This document shows, piece after piece, positions 5,431 through 5,540 of a DNA stretch of 5,540 nucleotides. The position numbers and the translations under genes were made by a program. The notes under the pieces are model-generated. The model searched no databases and had not been told where the DNA came from. It was given only the letters and a program-made list of their open reading frames with translations. The stretch's first letter is position 1; each line of letters begins with the position of its first letter. This DNA comes from Actinomycetes bacterium (GTDB lineage Bacteria > Actinomycetota > Actinomycetes > Actinomycetales > Cellulomonadaceae), in the NCBI GenBank assembly GCA_023430425.1, contig JAEZAR010000106.1, forward strand, positions 1-5,540, given 5' to 3'.

Positions 5431-5540
5431 ATGGCCGAACCGTCGTCGGTCCCGCCTGCGCCCACGCCACCCGGGCCGGACGCGGACACCGACGCGTCCT
5501 CGCCCGCGCCCGTGCCGCCGGGCCCCGTGCTCGCGATGCC
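5431..5540 (+). CDS. rel: Start of a gene cut by the window end, probably rel (RelA/SpoT family)
   Basis: An ATG after a strong ribosome binding site opens a frame that stays open for 36 codons to the window edge. The product begins MAEPSSVPPAPTPPG and continues rich in Pro, Ala, Asp and Ser with no recognisable domain, so it is probably a disordered N-terminal extension. The call to rel, the bifunctional enzyme that makes and hydrolyses (p)ppGpp, is an inference from the conserved secD-secF-apt-rel order in actinobacteria, where Rel proteins often carry a variable, low-complexity leader before the HD hydrolase domain. Nothing in the 36 residues shows the enzyme itself. A different gene with a Pro-rich N-terminus cannot be excluded. 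Confidence 0.62.
   Translation, partial: MAEPSSVPPAPTPPGPDADTDASSPAPVPPGPVLAM

Noticed and set aside
4365..5489. 374-codon minus-strand open frame opposite secF, apt and the following gap
   Set aside because: Low-complexity charged product with no recognisable motif; runs across the apt gene and the candidate promoter region.

Overview
The window reads as an ordinary chromosomal housekeeping segment from a very GC-rich actinobacterium. Third codon positions are almost always G or C, GTG and TTG starts occur, and the gene order ruvA-ruvB-yajC-secD-secF-apt-(rel) is the one known from Streptomyces, with close variants in mycobacteria. The actinobacterial forms of SecD and SecF (ADSF and LYDT in place of the classical DAN and IND motifs) support this. 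A Cellulomonas-like micrococcalean is a reasonable guess from general look only; genus cannot be fixed without a search.

Layout, all on the + strand: the last 14 codons of ruvA (1-45) overlap a complete ruvB (38-1072). A gene-free gap (1073-1253) holds GC-rich inverted repeats and a TAGACT box. Next come yajC (1254-1781), secD (1811-3667, TTG start), secF (3667-4788, sharing one base with secD) and apt (4785-5324, overlapping secF by four bases). A second short gap (5325-5430) holds a weak hairpin region, another TAGACT box and a strong ribosome binding site. The window ends 110 bases into a new gene starting at 5431, probably the bifunctional (p)ppGpp synthetase/hydrolase rel, called mainly from gene order.

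Functionally there are three units: Holliday-junction branch migration (RuvAB), the accessory membrane module of the Sec translocon (YajC-SecD-SecF), and purine salvage (Apt), translationally tied to the Sec operon and placed just before the stringent-response gene. No mobile element, CRISPR array, tRNA, rRNA or defence-like system is visible, and I do not see a new multi-gene system. The most unusual content is low-complexity protein sequence: a strongly acidic C-terminal tail on YajC built partly from five tandem (D/E)DEYA pentapeptides, an acidic Gly/Pro/Asp/Glu insert with its own tandem pentapeptide in the extracytoplasmic domain of SecD, and basic cytoplasmic tails on SecD and SecF that could pair electrostatically with the YajC tail.
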